NCBI GenBank assembly: GCA_041586735.1
Contig: JBFGZQ010000002.1
Coordinates: 168,345-232,344 of the forward strand
DNA length: 64,000 bases
Direction of reading: 5' to 3'
Source of the DNA: Motiliproteus sp041586735
GTDB lineage: Bacteria; Pseudomonadota; Gammaproteobacteria; Pseudomonadales; Balneatricaceae
Positions 8,703 through 16,277 of this stretch are shown here, piece by piece; the stretch's first letter is position 1; the number at the start of each line of letters is the position of its first letter. Made by a program: the position numbers and the translations under genes. The notes below the pieces were generated by a model. The model made no database searches, was not told the origin of the DNA, and was given only the letters and a program-made list of their open reading frames with translations.

Positions 8703-9185
8703 TTAGTCGCGAAAGTTATTGAATTGCAACGGTACATCAAACTCTTCGGCACGCATCACCGCCATCGCCTGTTGCAGATCATCGCGCTTCTTGCCCGTCA
8801 CTCGAACCTGCTCGCCCTGGATCGCGGCCTGTACCTTGAGCTTCTGCTCTTTAATCAACTTAACGATCTTCTTGGCCGTGGCTTGATCCAAACCCTGGCG
8901 CAATAGCACCTGCTGCTTGACTTTCATACCACTGGTGGCAAACGGCTGCACATCCAACGCTTTAACATCGAGCTTCCGGGCAATCATCTTGGCGCGTAAA
9001 ATATCGCGCATCTGTTGCAGCTGAAAATCACCCTGGGCGGTGAGGGTGATTTCGGTATCGGTCAGCTCGAAACTGGCATCCACCCCTTTAAAGTCATAAC
9101 GGGTGGTGGTTTCACGGTTGGCCTGATCAACCGCATTTTTAACTTCGTGCATGTCCAGCTCAGATACCACATCAAAGGTCGGCAT
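8703..9185 (-). CDS. yajQ: YajQ family nucleotide-binding protein
   Basis: A 160-aa soluble protein of the YajQ family. A Xanthomonas member binds cyclic di-GMP and acts as a transcriptional co-regulator; the E. coli protein binds nucleotides and RNA. The family N-terminus MPTFDVVSELDMHEVKNAVD and the C-terminal MAVMRAEEFDVPLQFNNFRD are both clear. I start at the ATG at 9183-9185 because it is preceded by AGGAG and matches family N-termini; the open frame continues 57 codons further upstream without coding character. It is divergent from panE. Confidence 0.95.
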   Translation of the reverse strand: MPTFDVVSELDMHEVKNAVDQANRETTTRYDFKGVDASFELTDTEITLTAQGDFQLQQMRDILRAKMIARKLDVKALDVQPFATSGMKVKQQVLLRQGLDQATAKKIVKLIKEQKLKVQAAIQGEQVRVTGKKRDDLQQAMAVMRAEEFDVPLQFNNFRD

Positions 9186-9354
9186 GATTACTCCTAAGGA
9201 TAGGTTGGTGTAAAGAGGCAGTGATGGCACAATGATCCGCAACAACCCGCTAGCAACGGCTCGCCAAGGTGGTCGCGCTACACTGGCAGTGGTCGCCTCC
9301 AAATAATCGGACAATTTTATACCACTCACCCATGCATTACACCCATACAGCACC

Positions 9355-10290
9355 ATGATGACTCACCCGCCGCAGCGCTGGCATATCCTCGGCGCAGGCG
9401 CCATCGGCAGCCTCTGGGCCTGCCACCTGAGCCTTGCCGGACATCCAGCACGACTGATCCTACGCACCCCCGCCGCGCTGCAGAGCTTCGGCGGCTCGAT
9501 TCAGTTCAAGGCGACGACGGGCGAGCACCACATCCGCATGGCTGCAGAATTAGCCGACCAGGACGCGCCGATCTACCAGCTGCTGCTGACCACCAAAAGC
9601 TACGCGACAGAGGCGGCCATCGCCTCGGTCCGTCACCGACTCAGCCCCTCCAGTGTTATCCTGCTGCTCCAAAATGGACTGGGCCAGCAGCAGCAACTGG
9701 CCGATCAGCTACCCGAGATCGCCGTCTATGCCGGCACCACCACCGAAGGCGCTTACCGTAGCGGCCCGCAGCAGCTGGTACACGCCGGTCGTGGTGAGAG
9801 CTGGGTAGGCCCGATCAACCCCCGCGCCTATGCCAGAGGCTGCGAGGGGCTCGATAGCCTGCTGCAGCTGCCGCTGACCACCGGCTACGACCTCAGGATT
9901 CGGGATCGACTCTGGCAAAAGCTCGCCATCAACGCCGCAATCAACGGCCTAACGGCCATTCATAACTGCCAGAACGGTCAACTCGCCCGCAACAGCCATT
10001 ATCGCCAGCAGATGCAGCAACTGTGTACCGAGGTCGAACAGCTGGCCGCGGCGTTGCAACAGCCACTGTTTGCGCGCCCGCTACTGGAGGTCGCCCTAGA
10101 GGTGGCCAGCGCCACCGCTAACAACTACTCATCGATGCAGCAAGATATCCAACATCGACGCCACACCGAAATCGATTTTATCAACGGCTATATCTGTTGC
10201 CAGGCCCAGCGGCTCGGCATCGACACCCCCTACAACGAGGCGCTGGTCAGAACCATCACCGGCATGCATCCTCCCGCTACAGAGAATTAA
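9355..10290 (+). CDS. panE: 2-dehydropantoate 2-reductase (PanE/ApbA)
   Basis: A 311-aa NADPH-dependent reductase that makes pantoate for coenzyme A. The N-terminal dinucleotide-binding motif ILGAGAIGSLWACHL and the ketopantoate reductase core LLLTTKSYATEAA and LLLQNGLGQQQQL are visible. The C-terminal catalytic domain has the conserved lysine and asparagine region LWQKLAINAAINGLTAI and the substrate-binding segment SSMQQDIQHRRHTEIDFING. Two adjacent ATGs (9355, 9358) could serve as the start. It heads a + strand run with pduO, 2 nt downstream, and mnmC, so it is probably one transcript. Confidence 0.93.
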   Translation: MMTHPPQRWHILGAGAIGSLWACHLSLAGHPARLILRTPAALQSFGGSIQFKATTGEHHIRMAAELADQDAPIYQLLLTTKSYATEAAIASVRHRLSPSSVILLLQNGLGQQQQLADQLPEIAVYAGTTTEGAYRSGPQQLVHAGRGESWVGPINPRAYARGCEGLDSLLQLPLTTGYDLRIRDRLWQKLAINAAINGLTAIHNCQNGQLARNSHYRQQMQQLCTEVEQLAAALQQPLFARPLLEVALEVASATANNYSSMQQDIQHRRHTEIDFINGYICCQAQRLGIDTPYNEALVRTITGMHPPATEN

Positions 10291-10292
10291 CT

Positions 10293-10856
10293 ATGGGTAA
10301 CCGTCTCTCCAAAATTTACACCCGTACTGGCGATACCGGCACCACCGGACTCGGTGACGGCTCGCGGATCGATAAAGATGCGCCACGGGTCGAAGCGATC
10401 GGTGATATCGATGAACTCAATAGCTGTATCGGCCTGCTGTGCTGTGAACTGCCTACTCACGACAGCCTGCAAGCCGATCTGTATGAGGTGCAGCAAAACT
10501 TGTTTAATCTGGGCGGCGAGCTAGCCGTGCCGGGGTATGCTCTTGTTACTGATCCGCATATTCTCGCCCTCGAGCAATTACTCGACCGCCTCAACGATCC
10601 GCTTCCGCCGTTAACTGACTTCATCTTGCCCGGCGGTAACCGTGCAGCCTCGTGCTGCCATCTGGCTCGCAGTGTCTGCCGCCGCGCCGAGCGCCGCCTG
10701 GTCACCCTGGCCCGCAATAACGAGGTCCGTCCGCAGTGTCAGAGCTATCTCAATCGGTTATCCGATCTGCTGTTTGTCGCCGCTCGCGTATTGGCACGCC
10801 GCGATGGCGGTCAGGAGGTACTCTGGCGTCACCGGGCGGAGCAACAGGCTGATTAA
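10293..10856 (+). CDS. pduO: PduO-type ATP:cob(I)alamin adenosyltransferase
   Basis: A 187-aa trimeric adenosyltransferase that converts cob(I)alamin to adenosylcobalamin. The family signature at the N-terminus is complete (KIYTRTGDTGTTGLGDGSRI, then AIGDIDELNSCIG), and the C-terminal active-site arginine region reads SVCRRAERR with RLSDLLFVAAR. I start at the ATG at 10293, with AGAGA upstream, because the homologous domain begins there; the open frame extends into panE. It follows panE by 2 nt and overlaps the likely start of mnmC. Confidence 0.93.
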   Translation: MGNRLSKIYTRTGDTGTTGLGDGSRIDKDAPRVEAIGDIDELNSCIGLLCCELPTHDSLQADLYEVQQNLFNLGGELAVPGYALVTDPHILALEQLLDRLNDPLPPLTDFILPGGNRAASCCHLARSVCRRAERRLVTLARNNEVRPQCQSYLNRLSDLLFVAARVLARRDGGQEVLWRHRAEQQAD

Positions 10857-12888
10857 TAATAAACCTCCTGCTGTTACAGCGCCCGACTTCGATCCGCTTA
10901 CCTGGGACCAACAGGGGCAACCGCTATCGAGCCGCTTCAACGACTTCTATTTTTCCCGTCTCAACGGCCTCGACGAGAGCGGCTATGTGTATCTGCACCA
11001 CAACCAGCTCGCGCAGCGCTGGCAAAGACTTCAGCCGGGACAGGCCTTTAGCATCGGTGAAACCGGTTTCGGCACCGGGCTCAATTTTCTCTGTTGCTGG
11101 CAGCACTGGCGCCAGCATGCAGCGCCCGGAACACGACTGCATTTCATCTCGGTAGAACGTTATCCATTAAGCTCGGAGGATCTTCACCAGGCGCTAGCGC
11201 TATGGCCGCAACTAACGGAGTTGGCCGCGGCGCTGCTAGCGCAATACCCACCGAACTGCGGCGGTTTTCACCGCCTGCTATTTGACCAGGGGCAGGTGCA
11301 ACTAACCCTGATCTTTGACGATGCCAGCCACGCCTTACAACAACTCGACCAGCGCATCGATGCCTGGTTTCTAGACGGTTTCTCGCCCGCTAAAAACCCA
11401 CAGATGTGGAGTTCAGAACTGTTTAGCGCGGTGGCTCGCTGCAGCCATCAACAGAGCAGTTTCAGTACTTTTACCGCCGCATCCAGCGTCCGCCGAGGAC
11501 TGCAACAGGCAGGCTTTGCCGTCAGCACCGCGCCGGGATTCGGAAAAAAACGCCAGATGCTCTTCGGCCATTACCAGGCCGCCAGCGCGCTCCCATCGGC
11601 GCAACCCTGGTTTGATCGCCCCGCCTCTGTACTCACCAATTTAACGCGTACCGACTTAACGCGCACCGACAATAACAATAACAACGCCGCCATCAGCATC
11701 ATTGGCGCCGGGCTGGCCGGCGCCTGCAGCGCCTTCGCCCTGGCAGAACGTGGCTGCCAGGTCGAACTGTTCGAGCGCGGTACGTATCCCGGCTGCGGCG
11801 CATCCGGCAATCCACAGGGCGTGCTCTATACCAAGCTGCCTGCCACGCCAACGCTCAGCAGTCGGATTCATGTCAACGGTTATCTCTATAGCCTACGGCT
11901 GTTACAACGCCAACTGACACCAGGACAGGACTGGGCGCCCTGCGGGGTTATCCAGCTGGCGCTCACTAGCAAGGAGGCAGATAAACAGCGCAAGCTTCTC
12001 GCGGCAGACCATTATCCAGCAGCGCTGGTACGGCCGATCACCAGGGGTCAGGCCAGCGCCATGGCGGGGGTACCACTGACCGCCGGGGGGCTGCTGTTTC
12101 CCGAGGGCGGCTGGGTAAGCCCTGCCGCCCTCTGTCGGCAACTGCTCAGCCACCCCAATATCCGTTGTCACTTTAACCAGGCCATCGACAGCATTCACTT
12201 TGATCCTCAGCGGCAGCAGTGGCAGCTCCGAGCCCCCTCCGGCATGCTGCTACAGCAATCGGCAACGCTCATTGTTGCCAACGCCCACGAAGCGCAGCAT
12301 TTTCCGCAACTAGCAGAACTGCCGTTGCAAGCGATCCGTGGCCAAACCAGCCGCGTGGTAGCGCCGTCCTCCAGATTAAACACCGTACTCTGCGGCAACG
12401 GTTATATCGCTCCAGCCACCGAGCAGCACTACTGTTTTGGCGCCAGCTTTGCTATCAACGATCCTGACACCCGCGTGCGGAACAGCGACCATCGACACAA
12501 TCTGCAGCTGATTGAGGAGCTAAGCCCGCAGCTGGCGCAACAGCTCGCGCCACAACTGACGCGAGCGCAGGGACGCGTCGGCTTTCGCTGTGCGGCCCCC
12601 GACTATCTGCCGATCGTGGGTCCCGTCGCGGATGCTGCCGCCTTCCTGCGCGACTACGCGCCACTGCGCAGCAACGCCAAAACCCGAATCGAGATCCCGC
12701 CTACCCACCTTCCCGGGCTCTACGTCAGCCTAGGCCATGGCTCTAAAGGTCTGATCACCGCTCCGCTAGCAGGAGCCCTATTGGCGGATATCATCCTCAA
12801 TGAGCCTGCGGCGATAGAGCGCGAACTGCTGCAGGCGCTAAGCCCGGCACGTTTTTTAATTAGAAAGATCATTAAAGGAACGGCTTAG
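10804..12888 (+). CDS. mnmC: Bifunctional tRNA mnm5s2U methyltransferase/oxidoreductase MnmC
   Basis: A fused enzyme that finishes the wobble uridine of some tRNAs. The FAD-dependent C-terminal domain turns cmnm5s2U into nm5s2U and the N-terminal SAM domain methylates it. The N-terminal domain shows IGETGFGTGLNFLCCWQHW (SAM site) and WFLDGFSPAKNPQMW. The FAD domain starts with ISIIGAGLAGACSAFALAERG near residue 300 and ends with GLYVSLGHGSKGLITAPLAG. The start is uncertain: the ATG at 10804 lies inside pduO and gives 694 aa, against 668 in E. coli. There is no other ATG before the conserved region, so a non-ATG codon near 10849 is possible. Confidence 0.92.
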   Translation: MAVRRYSGVTGRSNRLINNKPPAVTAPDFDPLTWDQQGQPLSSRFNDFYFSRLNGLDESGYVYLHHNQLAQRWQRLQPGQAFSIGETGFGTGLNFLCCWQHWRQHAAPGTRLHFISVERYPLSSEDLHQALALWPQLTELAAALLAQYPPNCGGFHRLLFDQGQVQLTLIFDDASHALQQLDQRIDAWFLDGFSPAKNPQMWSSELFSAVARCSHQQSSFSTFTAASSVRRGLQQAGFAVSTAPGFGKKRQMLFGHYQAASALPSAQPWFDRPASVLTNLTRTDLTRTDNNNNNAAISIIGAGLAGACSAFALAERGCQVELFERGTYPGCGASGNPQGVLYTKLPATPTLSSRIHVNGYLYSLRLLQRQLTPGQDWAPCGVIQLALTSKEADKQRKLLAADHYPAALVRPITRGQASAMAGVPLTAGGLLFPEGGWVSPAALCRQLLSHPNIRCHFNQAIDSIHFDPQRQQWQLRAPSGMLLQQSATLIVANAHEAQHFPQLAELPLQAIRGQTSRVVAPSSRLNTVLCGNGYIAPATEQHYCFGASFAINDPDTRVRNSDHRHNLQLIEELSPQLAQQLAPQLTRAQGRVGFRCAAPDYLPIVGPVADAAAFLRDYAPLRSNAKTRIEIPPTHLPGLYVSLGHGSKGLITAPLAGALLADIILNEPAAIERELLQALSPARFLIRKIIKGTA

Positions 12889-13016
12889 CCGACGCCCTGG
12901 GGCATGCGGTAGCCGAGTCGCCTCGGTGACCGCCTCAGATCGAGCGCCACCGAGATCAACATTCGGATCAACACTCGGATCGCCGGCGGCGCTGACCGAC
13001 GCCTGCTTATCAGCTT

Positions 13017-13619
13017 CTAAGCCAAATAGGCGCGTAAAAAACCGAATACCCGACGCAGGCCACGCATGACTTTCGGCAGCAGCCAGGCCAGTAGCACCAA
13101 GAACAGCAGCAGAAAGCCCAAGAACCAGTATGGATGATTAAGTGCAGTCCAAACGCCGCCGATCACCACGACATCCTCAGCCACCGAGGCACCCCAGTTA
13201 CTGAAGGGCTCAGGGGAGGTATTTATCATCACTCGACTGCCTGCTTTGAGCGCATGGCTGCCGGTCGCCAAGCCGCCACCCACCAGCGCGGCGGCAATTT
13301 CGACGGCGATATTAACATCACCGACGGCCGCTGCGGCCAGTGCCGCACCCGCTGGAATCCGGATAAAGGTGTGCAGCGAATCCCAGGCGCTATCGACGCC
13401 CGGTATCTTGTCAGCGAAAAACTCCACCCCATACATCAGTCCGGCAGCCATTAGCACCAGCGGATCGCCGACAACGGTCAACTCGGGAGGCAGATCGATA
13501 TGTCCCATATTGGACAGTAGCCCCAGCATCAGCAGGGTGGCGTATAAATTGATACCACTGGCCCAGCCCACACCCAGGGTGAGCGCCAGCATGGCGACAA
13601 GCTGATCCAAATGTTCCAT
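13017..13619 (-). CDS. DUF4126 membrane protein
   Basis: A 200-aa integral membrane protein of the DUF4126 family, function unknown. The N-terminal segment LALTLGVGWASGINLYATLL and the glycine/alanine-rich middle (AAALVGGGLATGSHALKAGS) match family members as I recall them. At least five hydrophobic segments are visible, the last one very strong (FLGFLLLFLVLLAWLLP) and followed by a basic tail. It is convergent with mnmC across 128 bp that hold no clear terminator. No functional partner is next to it. Confidence 0.75.
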   Translation of the reverse strand: MEHLDQLVAMLALTLGVGWASGINLYATLLMLGLLSNMGHIDLPPELTVVGDPLVLMAAGLMYGVEFFADKIPGVDSAWDSLHTFIRIPAGAALAAAAVGDVNIAVEIAAALVGGGLATGSHALKAGSRVMINTSPEPFSNWGASVAEDVVVIGGVWTALNHPYWFLGFLLLFLVLLAWLLPKVMRGLRRVFGFLRAYLA

Positions 13620-13757
13620 AGCAACCTCAGTAACAACGGTCGGGGAATGCTCTGATCGTTGCCGAAGCGGCAGATAGACTCACCGCCAGACAGCGTTGAG
13701 AATAACCCTAAGCCCCTGAATCCTGGATGAACACGGGTGCTTCTTTTCGGGAGGGGG

Positions 13758-13994
13758 TTACTGCTGCATCTGCCTAGAGCGGCGGTAAACCTGCTCGGTA
13801 ACGATGCTAAAGCTCTGTAGATAACTATCGTAGCAGATCACCACCTTGCCAGATTGCAACTGCTGTCGAACCTGTTCGACCTTAGCCTGCAGCGAATAGT
13901 CTTGATCGCCATAGTCGGTACCTTCACGGCAGACAAACGCCTCCAACAGCCCCTGCAATGCCTCGCTGCTGAGCTGCTCGTAGGGAATGATCAT
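13758..13994 (-). CDS. yheU: YheU family protein (UPF0270)
   Basis: A 78-aa small soluble protein of the UPF0270/YheU family, role unknown. MIIPYEQLSSEALQGLLEAF followed by REGTDYGDQDYSLQ lines up closely with E. coli YheU (LIPWQDLSPETLENLIESF, REGTDYG). I start at the ATG at 13992-13994, which has GGAG eight bases upstream; the open frame continues 14 codons into ligA. Its start overlaps the ligA stop (ATGA), so the two were translated as a coupled pair before ligA was broken. Its expression may now depend on whatever reads through the ligA remnant. Confidence 0.88.
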   Translation of the reverse strand: MIIPYEQLSSEALQGLLEAFVCREGTDYGDQDYSLQAKVEQVRQQLQSGKVVICYDSYLQSFSIVTEQVYRRSRQMQQ

Positions 13995-14866
13995 GATGGG
14001 GACTCCAGCAGTTGTAGCAAACGCGCCTCGTCCCACACCTCGATGCCCAGGGCTTCGGCTTTCGCTAGCTTGGATCCGGCATTGGCACCCGCGATCAAGG
14101 CGTCGGTTTTGGCAGAGGGCGCACCGGTCGTGACCTTGGCGCCCAGGGTTTCGAGCCGGGTCTTGGCTTCAGAGCGTCCCAGCGTTGTAAACTTCCCGGT
14201 GATGGCGAAAGACCGCCCCAACAGTGGCTGCGACTGCACCGCCGGGACACTCATAGCCGGCCAATGGACCCCAGCCGCCAGCAGCGCGTCGATAGTTTCG
14301 ATGTTATGCGGCTGCCGCAGAAACAGCGCCAGATGCTGCGCTACGACAGGGCCCACATCCGCCACCTGCTGCAGCTCTTCAACCTCGGCTGCGCAAATCG
14401 CATCCAGGGTCAAAAAGTGCTTCGCCAGCGCGGCCGCCGTCGCTTCGCCGACTTCGCGAATCCCCAAGCTATACAGAAACCGTGCTAGCGTGGTCTGCTT
14501 GCTGGATTCAATCGCGGCCAGCAGATTATCAGCAGAACGATCACCCATGCGCTCTAGACCCGCAACGCGGGCATGTTCGAGTCGATACAGATCCGCTAGC
14601 TGAGCCAGCAAGCCCTTATCGACCAGCAGTTCAACCAACTTATCCCCCAGACCATCAATATCCATCGCCTTGCGCGAGGCGTAGTGCTTGATCGCCTGCT
14701 TACGCTGCGCCGAACAACTGACCCCGCCACTGCAACGCGCAGCCGCTTGATCATCCGCCCGTTCGATCTGTGCGCCGCACACCGGGCAGTGCTCTGGCAG
14801 GCAGATCGGCTGGCTATCCGACGGGCGCCGCTCATGCACCACCCGCGCTACCTTAGGAATAACATC
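13991..14866 (-). pseudogene. ligA: NAD-dependent DNA ligase LigA, C-terminal remnant
   Basis: About 292 codons of the 3' end of the housekeeping DNA ligase. What remains: the end of the OB-fold region (DVIPKVARVVHERRP), the four-cysteine zinc finger (CPVCG, later CSGGVSC), the helix-hairpin-helix domain (AMDIDGLGDKLVELLVDKG, LARFLYSLGIREVGEATAAA) and the BRCT domain (SFAITGKFTTLGRSEAKTRL). The adenylation domain with its KxDG lysine and most of the OB fold are missing. Homology stops at the GAT codon 14864-14866; the next two upstream codons are unrelated and then TGA appears in frame. The remnant could be translated from the ATG at 14842, but it has no catalytic centre. Zip-to-lig order (zipA then ligA) is normal in this group, and zipA lies on the other side of the island. 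Confidence 0.9.
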
Positions 14867-15237
14867 GAAGTGTCACCATAAAATATACTGTCATATAGAA
14901 CTACCTCGTTGTTTATAAATTGCTTTATTAACTACTAGTGCGTCGAATAAGCCGAGATTTTAATTGAATTCAGCCGCTCAGAAAATATCGCGACCGAATT
15001 CGCTTCAATTTCTTTGGCAAATCACCACTTTTCCAAGCGGTGTGGCCACTTTTCTTTCTGAATCGCCTTAATTATCGGTGATTCGGCCAATTTTTGGCAC
15101 CAGAACGCCTCGACTCCGGATTTCTGGAAATAAAGCAAGCCGCCATCATCGTCATCGCAAAATCGGCCCGTTGCTGACCGATGGCACGGAGCAGCTTGCG
15201 TTGACGATCCCATGTCAGACAGATTTCACTGACCGCT

Positions 15238-15278
15238 GATCCCTCTAAATCAGACAGTGCTGTCGATTTAGAGGGATC
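15238..15278. repeat. 41-bp near-perfect inverted repeat
   Basis: GATCCCTCTAAATC (15238-15251) pairs perfectly with GATTTAGAGGGATC (15265-15278). Inside, GACAG and CTGTC also pair around a two-base TG centre, with one bulged A at 15252. There is no T tract, so it is not a standard terminator. It lies about 270 bp upstream of the BREX operon. Confidence 0.85.
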
Positions 15279-15474
15279 CCGCCAGACAAGGCCTAGCACT
15301 AGGTTATTATTTTGCTGCCATCACCCCTTCTGCCACGCCACTCAATCCTCCCACTGCATTACACTCGCCTTAACCGGGTTAACAACCAAAATCCTTCTTC
15401 CTTTAGGGTTAAATCGGCTCTATTCGACAAATAAACCTTGCTTTTAACAAAGCATTGCGTAGATTGCTAACCGG

Positions 15475-15496
15475 GCGAAATATAAACGAATTTCGC
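15475..15496. promoter_or_regulatory. Candidate operator upstream of the BREX operon
   Basis: GCGAAAT (15475-15481) and ATTTCGC (15490-15496) form a 7-bp inverted repeat with an 8-bp AT-rich spacer. It lies 55 bp before the start of the HTH gene. It could be the binding site of that protein or another regulator; this is inference from position and symmetry. Confidence 0.35.
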
Positions 15497-15551
15497 TCCT
15501 GCGTAGGTGTTTCACTCCTGCTGAGAAGGTGATGACTTTAGGACGAAGGCT

Positions 15552-15737
15552 ATGAACGAGCGATGGCTGACTGTCGATGACATTTGCAAATATCTGAATG
15601 TAAGCAACGAGACGGTCTACAAGTGGATAGAACAGCGGAGTATGCCCGGTCATCGAGTCGGTCGTCGCTGGATGTTCAAACAAGACGAAGTGGACGAATG
15701 GGTCCGCTCCGGCGGTGCGGCTGATAAATCCGATTAA
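15552..15737 (+). CDS. Excisionase-type helix-turn-helix protein, first gene of the BREX-3 operon
   Basis: A 61-aa protein with a single MerR/excisionase-like HTH_17 domain: WLTVDDICKYLNVSNETVYK, the wing-type segment HRVGRRWMFKQDEVDEWV and a short acidic tail. Proteins of this type bind DNA and serve as regulators or as recombination directionality factors. AGGACGAAGG precedes the ATG. It lies 28 bp before brxF on the same strand and is likely to control the operon or the island. No integrase gene is in the island, so a directionality role has no visible partner here. Confidence 0.8.
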   Translation: MNERWLTVDDICKYLNVSNETVYKWIEQRSMPGHRVGRRWMFKQDEVDEWVRSGGAADKSD

Positions 15738-15765
15738 GCCGAACACCGAGCAATAAGGGGCGACC

Positions 15766-16263
15766 ATGGCCGAACCGATACACGACAAGATAACGCGATC
15801 CCTGCAGGCAGCCGAAGGCTTGTATCACCGTCTGGTGCTGCTGGTGGGTGAGACCGGGTCCGGCAAGACAGGGGTTCTTCGAAATATTGCCGAAGAGTTC
15901 GGCTCGTCCGTCATCAACGTGAATCTGGCGCTTTCAGGCGAACTCTTGGAGCTAACTGCAAAGCAACGGTCTCTTAGGCTCCCAGGCATCCTTGACCAGA
16001 TGGCCGAGAAAGCCCAACCCCCGGTAGTACTGGACAACCTTGAGATCCTCTTTGACCGAGACCTCCAGCAGGACCCGTTGCGACTGTTACAGGGGATCTC
16101 AAGAAACCGAATTGTAGTGGCCTCGTGGAACGGACACGTCGTTTCCGAACGGCTGTCATACGCCGAACCTGGTCACCCCGAATACCGAATCTATGACTCT
16201 ATTGACGCGCTGATTGTAGGCTTTGATGGCACGGCCACGGTCGATTTGCCGCAGAATATTTGA
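15766..16263 (+). CDS. brxF: BREX-3 P-loop protein BrxF
   Basis: A 165-aa small P-loop ATPase with Walker A VGETGSGKTGVLR (about residues 27-39) and a Walker B-like strand PPVVLDNLEILFD. BrxF is the marker protein of type 3 BREX phage defence. Short length, N-terminal P-loop and position directly before a very large BrxC support the call; other small AAA proteins would look similar out of context. It is followed after 14 nt by brxC and belongs to the coupled operon that runs to brxA at 33081. Confidence 0.82.
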   Translation: MAEPIHDKITRSLQAAEGLYHRLVLLVGETGSGKTGVLRNIAEEFGSSVINVNLALSGELLELTAKQRSLRLPGILDQMAEKAQPPVVLDNLEILFDRDLQQDPLRLLQGISRNRIVVASWNGHVVSERLSYAEPGHPEYRIYDSIDALIVGFDGTATVDLPQNI

Positions 16264-16277
16264 GAAGGAAGGCATGT

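Larger units (their letters stand above)
14867..15551. other. Left flank of the defence island, no intact gene
   Basis: A 685-bp AT-rich stretch between the ligA break and the first BREX gene. It has short open frames only. CCACTTTTC occurs twice, about 26 bp apart (near 15026 and 15051), flanking GTGTGGCC; spaced repeats of this kind occur near the ends of IS21-type elements, so this may be a decayed transposon end, but I cannot show it. It also carries the long inverted repeat at 15238-15278 and probable regulatory DNA at 15430-15550, including TTGCTT and TAGATT 16 bp apart near 15439-15466 as a weak promoter candidate. No clear attachment-site repeat with the right flank was found. Confidence 0.5.

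Noticed and set aside
10197..10292. An upstream extension of the cobalamin adenosyltransferase frame inside panE.
   Set aside because: The extension is a mirror of panE codons, and the family N-terminus begins at the ATG at 10293 with its own ribosome binding site.
14871..14900. TGTCACCATA...TGTCATATAG at the left junction as the end of a Tn7-like transposon.
   Set aside because: No matching ACA end with a 5-bp target duplication was found on the right side, and no tns genes are in the island.
15022..15213. A 63-codon minus-strand frame in the left island flank.
   Set aside because: Composition is not protein-like, no family is recognised, and it overlaps probable mobile-element debris.
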